From: QNYZ01 sp964577615
GTDB lineage: Bacteria > Desulfobacterota > Desulfobacteria > Desulfobacterales > QNYZ01
Direction: 5' to 3'
NCBI GenBank assembly: GCA_964577615.1
Contig: CAZNZW010000026.1
Coordinates: 1 to 43,182 of the forward strand
DNA length: 43,182 nucleotides
In this document: positions 40,569-43,182 of the stretch, in pieces
Numbering within the stretch: position 1 is the first letter of the stretch
How the letters are laid out: each line of letters starts with the position of its first letter
The notes under the pieces: model-generated
What the model was told of the DNA's origin: nothing
What the model saw: the letters and a program-made list of their open reading frames with translations, nothing else
The model's database searches: none
Made by a program: the position numbers and the translations under genes

Positions 40569-41175
40569 TTGATCTGTCTCTTCCATGGCCGGTTGGTATT
40601 GTTTTCCGGCGGATATTTTCCCCTGCCGCGCATGCCCGATCCTGACGTCCGGTGGCTTTCGTTTCCTCACTGTCTATCTGTTTCAGGCCGGATATTTTAC
40701 GCGCTATGTAGACAATATACTGGAGGAAAAGGATCGTCATTCCCAGAGGGAGGAACAGATAGGGGATCCATAAAGGCGGCCCCCATAGTGACTCAGAGTG
40801 TTCGTTGCTGACCACGGTTTCCCACCACATGGGCCAGGCATACCAGGCAATCACGGCACATAGAATACAGGAAGCAATCGAAGCAACGATTATTGTCAGC
40901 GCACGGGTTCGTGGCGACAGGTGAATGATGACCAGGTCCACATTGAGATGATGTTCGTTTTTCTGGACATAGGCTGCACCGACAAACACGGTAAAGATCA
41001 GTAGAAAGACCGATGCTTCGATCTGCCAGATAGTTGAAATGCCAAATATTTTTCGAACGAGAACCGCTTCCGTCACAATCACGGCGGCCGCCACCAGGCT
41101 TAGAGCCGCCATCCATCCGGCGATGTCGGTGATACCATCGGTAATCCGGGCAAAAATTAAAAATGCCTTTTTCAT
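40561..41175 (-). CDS. dctQ: TRAP transporter small permease (DctQ type)
   Basis: A 204-aa protein with four membrane helices and the DctQ pattern 'SVFLLIFTVFVGAAYVQKNEHHLNVDLV' in the middle (residues ~55-82) and 'PLWIPYLFLPLGM' near helix four. A hydrophilic tail of ~35 residues extends past the last helix. AGAGGTGG lies before the ATG. It is separated from dctP by 153 bp that hold a strong stem-loop, and overlaps dctM by 8 nt. Confidence 0.9.
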   Translation of the reverse strand: MKKAFLIFARITDGITDIAGWMAALSLVAAAVIVTEAVLVRKIFGISTIWQIEASVFLLIFTVFVGAAYVQKNEHHLNVDLVIIHLSPRTRALTIIVASIASCILCAVIAWYAWPMWWETVVSNEHSESLWGPPLWIPYLFLPLGMTILFLQYIVYIARKISGLKQIDSEETKATGRQDRACAAGENIRRKTIPTGHGRDRSNE

Positions 41176-41220
41176 TTCAATCCACCTCTGGCACGCCCTT
41201 CCGTTAGGGCTGAAAAGGTG

Positions 41221-41277
41221 CGGCCCGAAAATACCCCGTGTTCAGCTGAACCCGTTTATTTTACGGTATTCGGGCCG
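41221..41277 (-). other. Intercistronic stem-loop between dctP and dctQ
   Basis: CGGCCCGAAAATACC (41221-41235) pairs with GGTATTCGGGCCG (41265-41277), 13 bp with a two-base bulge, enclosing a perfect 12-bp palindrome GTTCAGCTGAAC (41240-41251). On the minus-strand transcript this is a stable hairpin after dctP. It may protect the dctP message or partly terminate, so that the binding protein is made in excess over the permeases. Confidence 0.6.
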
Positions 41278-41328
41278 ATTCTTTTCCGGCGATATTGCCG
41301 CTAGCGTAACAAGACAGACAGCGATTGC

Positions 41329-42345
41329 CTATTTCATGGCATCCAGCGCAAGATCGAGCAGTTCCTGACCACCCTTTACATTCCTGGCATATTCCTTCCA
41401 TGCCGTTTTCTTGGCAAAGTCGAGCCATTGATCAAATTCCTGTTTGTTCATATAGTGAATCTCAACGCCCGCTTTGGTATAGGCGGCAATGAGCTTGTCG
41501 ACCAGGGATTTAAAATTCTGCGCCACCCAGTTTTCATGCATCCAGTCGGCGACTTCTTTAAAAACCTTCTGTTGTTCCGGTGACAGCCGGTCCCATGTTT
41601 TCTGGGAAATGATCAGATTTTCGGCCATGTACCAGATTGAGTAGTCCCGCGGCGCATTGATGTATTTTAATACCTCATACAGCCGATACGATACGAAGGA
41701 AGCCGAGGAAGTCATCATCGTATCCAGAACACCGGTGGACAGCGCATGGTAGGTCTCTGACGACGGCATGCTGGTGATGGACGCCCCGGCCTCGCGCATC
41801 ATGAATTCAAATTTTTTGCCGGCGGCCCGCAGCTTGGTCCCCTTGACATCGGCCGGCACCTTAATCTGACGGATTTTGCTTCCGATGCCGCCGTCAAACC
41901 AGGCCCAGACCAGGTTCTTGACGCCCTTTTTCTCCATGAGGGCCTCAACTTTTTTACCAATCGGCTTGTTACGCCAGCTCAGCCCCTGTTTAATGCTGGA
42001 TACCGAACAGGGCATGAGGGTAATTGACAATTGCGGCACCTTTCCGGAAGCATAGTCCAGAGGGAAAACCGCCATGTCCAGCGCGCCGTTTCTGAGCGCA
42101 TCCCACTGGGCCTTGGGTTTATACAGGGATTTTGCCGGGTAGTAGCGAAATTTGATGTCTCCATTGGTTTTTTTCGTCACCATATCACCGAAAACATGCG
42201 CCATCTGGTCCCGCACATCTCCGGCGGAAAACTGATGGGACACCTTCAGCGTCATCTTTCCCGCATGCGCCATGCCCGGATAATACCCCATCAGTCCAAT
42301 CAGTACGCCTGCCATGATTACCCATTTTTCCCATTGTGTCTGCAT
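41329..42345 (-). CDS. dctP: TRAP transporter substrate-binding protein (DctP type)
   Basis: A 338-aa periplasmic binding protein. Residues 1-28 are a signal peptide ending in 'GMAHA'. The mature part shows 'LKVSHQFSAGDVRDQ', 'YYPAKSLYKPKAQWDALRNGALDMAVF' and 'LRAAGKKFEFMMREAGASITSMPSSETYHALSTGVLDTMM', the usual DctP lobes; Arg in the 'KLRAAGKKF' strand is where DctP proteins bind the ligand carboxylate. Substrate is inferred to be malonate or a similar acid from the ligase downstream. The gene is first in the transporter operon, 46 bp after the regulator. Confidence 0.92.
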   Translation of the reverse strand: MQTQWEKWVIMAGVLIGLMGYYPGMAHAGKMTLKVSHQFSAGDVRDQMAHVFGDMVTKKTNGDIKFRYYPAKSLYKPKAQWDALRNGALDMAVFPLDYASGKVPQLSITLMPCSVSSIKQGLSWRNKPIGKKVEALMEKKGVKNLVWAWFDGGIGSKIRQIKVPADVKGTKLRAAGKKFEFMMREAGASITSMPSSETYHALSTGVLDTMMTSSASFVSYRLYEVLKYINAPRDYSIWYMAENLIISQKTWDRLSPEQQKVFKEVADWMHENWVAQNFKSLVDKLIAAYTKAGVEIHYMNKQEFDQWLDFAKKTAWKEYARNVKGGQELLDLALDAMK

Positions 42346-42391
42346 GTCGCCTCCTTTTTGTGGTGTTGATCCATGCCAAAAGTGCAGCGTG

Positions 42392-43081
42392 CTATGATTT
42401 CGCGGATGCAGCCAAAGATACCGGCCCGGATTTCGCTTTCTGCGCCAGAGATACCATCGCCTGGCACTGGTTCTTCATGTGCATCTGCATCAGCGCCTCG
42501 GCTTTTTCGGGTTCCCTTTTCCGGAAAGCCTCGATCAGGTGCCGGTGTTCCCGTATCGATTCCTCAAAACGATGCGGCTGATTGAGCGATTGAAACCGAT
42601 ACAGCAGAATTTTTTTCCGCAGCCCGGTGACAATCTGGTTCAATGCCCGATTTCCGGCAAGTTCCTGCAGGAATGTATGATACTGGTTATTGATCCGGAC
42701 ATATTCCGCCTGATTACAAAGTCGGTAATACTTTTCCAGCTCCAGATGCAGTTTTTCCAGACGGGCAAAGGATGTATCGTCTAGTTTTTCACAGGCCGAC
42801 CGGGCACAGAATCCCTCAAGCAGCTCCATGACATCAAACATTTCAGTGATCTCATCCAGCATCGGCTGGGTGACAAAGGCTCCCCGGTTCGGGACAAGTT
42901 CAATGAGGCCTTCCACGCTTAACACTCTCAGGGCTTCTCTCAGCGGTGTCTTGCTGATCCCCATTGTATCGCATAGCCCGGCCTCGTTTACCTTATCTCC
43001 CTCTTTCAATTTTCCGGTCATAATCAGGTCCCGAAGCATGTCGGCAACCTGTACATGATAGGTGGATCTGCGAAGTTTCAA
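42392..43081 (-). CDS. GntR-family regulator with FCD domain
   Basis: A FadR-like repressor of about 229 aa. The N-terminal winged helix carries 'LCDTMGISKTPLREALRVLSVEGLIELVPNRGAFV', and the all-helical FCD domain keeps a likely metal/ligand site (Asp near the 'DVMELLEGFCARSA' helix, 'NNQYHTFLQELAGN' and 'EHRHLIEAFRKRE'). The start is uncertain: a TTG at 43081 follows GAAGGG by 8 nt and is preferred; another TTG at 43114 would add 11 residues. It probably binds malonate or its CoA ester and controls the downstream dctPQM-matB-like genes, as MatR does in rhizobia. Confidence 0.85.
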   Translation of the reverse strand: MKLRRSTYHVQVADMLRDLIMTGKLKEGDKVNEAGLCDTMGISKTPLREALRVLSVEGLIELVPNRGAFVTQPMLDEITEMFDVMELLEGFCARSACEKLDDTSFARLEKLHLELEKYYRLCNQAEYVRINNQYHTFLQELAGNRALNQIVTGLRKKILLYRFQSLNQPHRFEESIREHRHLIEAFRKREPEKAEALMQMHMKNQCQAMVSLAQKAKSGPVSLAASAKS

Positions 43082-43115
43082 CTCTGTAACCCTTCGTATA
43101 TAAAACTGAAACAAT

Positions 43116-43152
43116 AAATATAATAATATATAATTAATAATTTATTATATTT
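43116..43152 (-). promoter_or_regulatory. AT-rich 11-bp inverted repeat over the gntR promoter (candidate operator)
   Basis: AAATATAATAA (43116-43126) and TTATTATATTT (43142-43152) are perfect inverted copies 15 bp apart. A TTGACT -35-like element lies at 43160-43165, so the repeat would cover the -10 region and start site. It is a plausible site for autorepression, but the very high AT content makes chance repeats more likely. Confidence 0.4.
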
Positions 43153-43182
43153 GCGAAAAAGTCAAGCACTGTTTTTCGAACG

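Noticed and set aside
1..43182. CRISPR arrays, tRNA or rRNA genes, insertion sequences or prophage
   Set aside because: No regular spaced repeats, tRNA cloverleaf, rRNA segments, transposase or integrase were seen on reading both strands. Faint tRNA-like folds could be missed without a covariance search.

Overview
The window looks like a piece of a chromosome from an anaerobic, Gram-negative deltaproteobacterium of the sulfate-reducer type (Desulfobacterales-like; inference). The reasons are a c-type-cytochrome-linked Rnf cluster, a desulforedoxin-like small protein, Kdo/LPS genes together with a complete dcw cluster, a TRAP transporter with acyl-CoA ligase, and a moderately high GC content. 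A run of exactly 100 N flanked by an identical 55-bp overlap shows that this is a draft (probably short-read) assembly.

Layout. 1-5077 (+): the end of a Bcp-type peroxiredoxin, a SAM methyltransferase, a YdcZ-type membrane protein with an N-carbamoyl amino acid hydrolase, then waaA and kdsB for Kdo transfer and activation. 5093-5844 (-): mntP, preceded by and coupled to what looks like the N-terminal stump of a class II fumarase/aspartase. 6130-9311 (+): DUF547 protein, VTT/TVP38 membrane protein and a Pgi. 9354-12113 (-): aldo/keto reductase, surE, a 59-aa unknown, and a vapBC toxin-antitoxin pair whose toxin gene is broken only by the assembly gap. 12386-12976 (-): a TusA-DUF3343 fusion. 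13096-17609 (-): pentaheme-type cytochrome plus rnfC-D-G-E-A. 17823-36881 (-): a TIGR03960-like radical SAM protein behind the complete dcw cluster (mraZ-rsmH-ftsL-ftsI-murE-murF-mraY-murD-ftsW-murG-murC-murB-ftsQ-ftsA-ftsZ). 37307-37513 (+): desulforedoxin-like protein. 37618-43081 (-): a GntR/FCD regulator, TRAP transporter DctP-Q-M and a malonyl-CoA synthetase-like ligase, resembling the rhizobial mat (malonate) loci but without malonyl-CoA decarboxylase.

How they work together. The dcw genes are packed with ATGA overlaps and 1-5 nt gaps and start from a clean sigma70 promoter before mraZ; they supply peptidoglycan precursors and the divisome. The Rnf cluster should be a membrane electron-transfer ion pump wired to a periplasmic-side cytochrome. 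The mat-like operon should import a small dicarboxylate and convert it to its CoA ester.

The most unusual item is the Rnf cluster. It has no rnfB and no apbE nearby, its RnfC has lost the glycine-rich NADH/FMN motif of canonical RnfC, and its RnfD has a tyrosine where the flavin-bearing threonine should be. RnfG keeps its flavinylation motif, RnfA/E keep their cysteines, and RnfC keeps both [4Fe-4S] motifs. That pattern is what one would expect if the NAD(H) arm has been dismantled and electrons leave (or enter) through RnfG and the cytochrome. This is inference from sequence and needs alignment-level confirmation.
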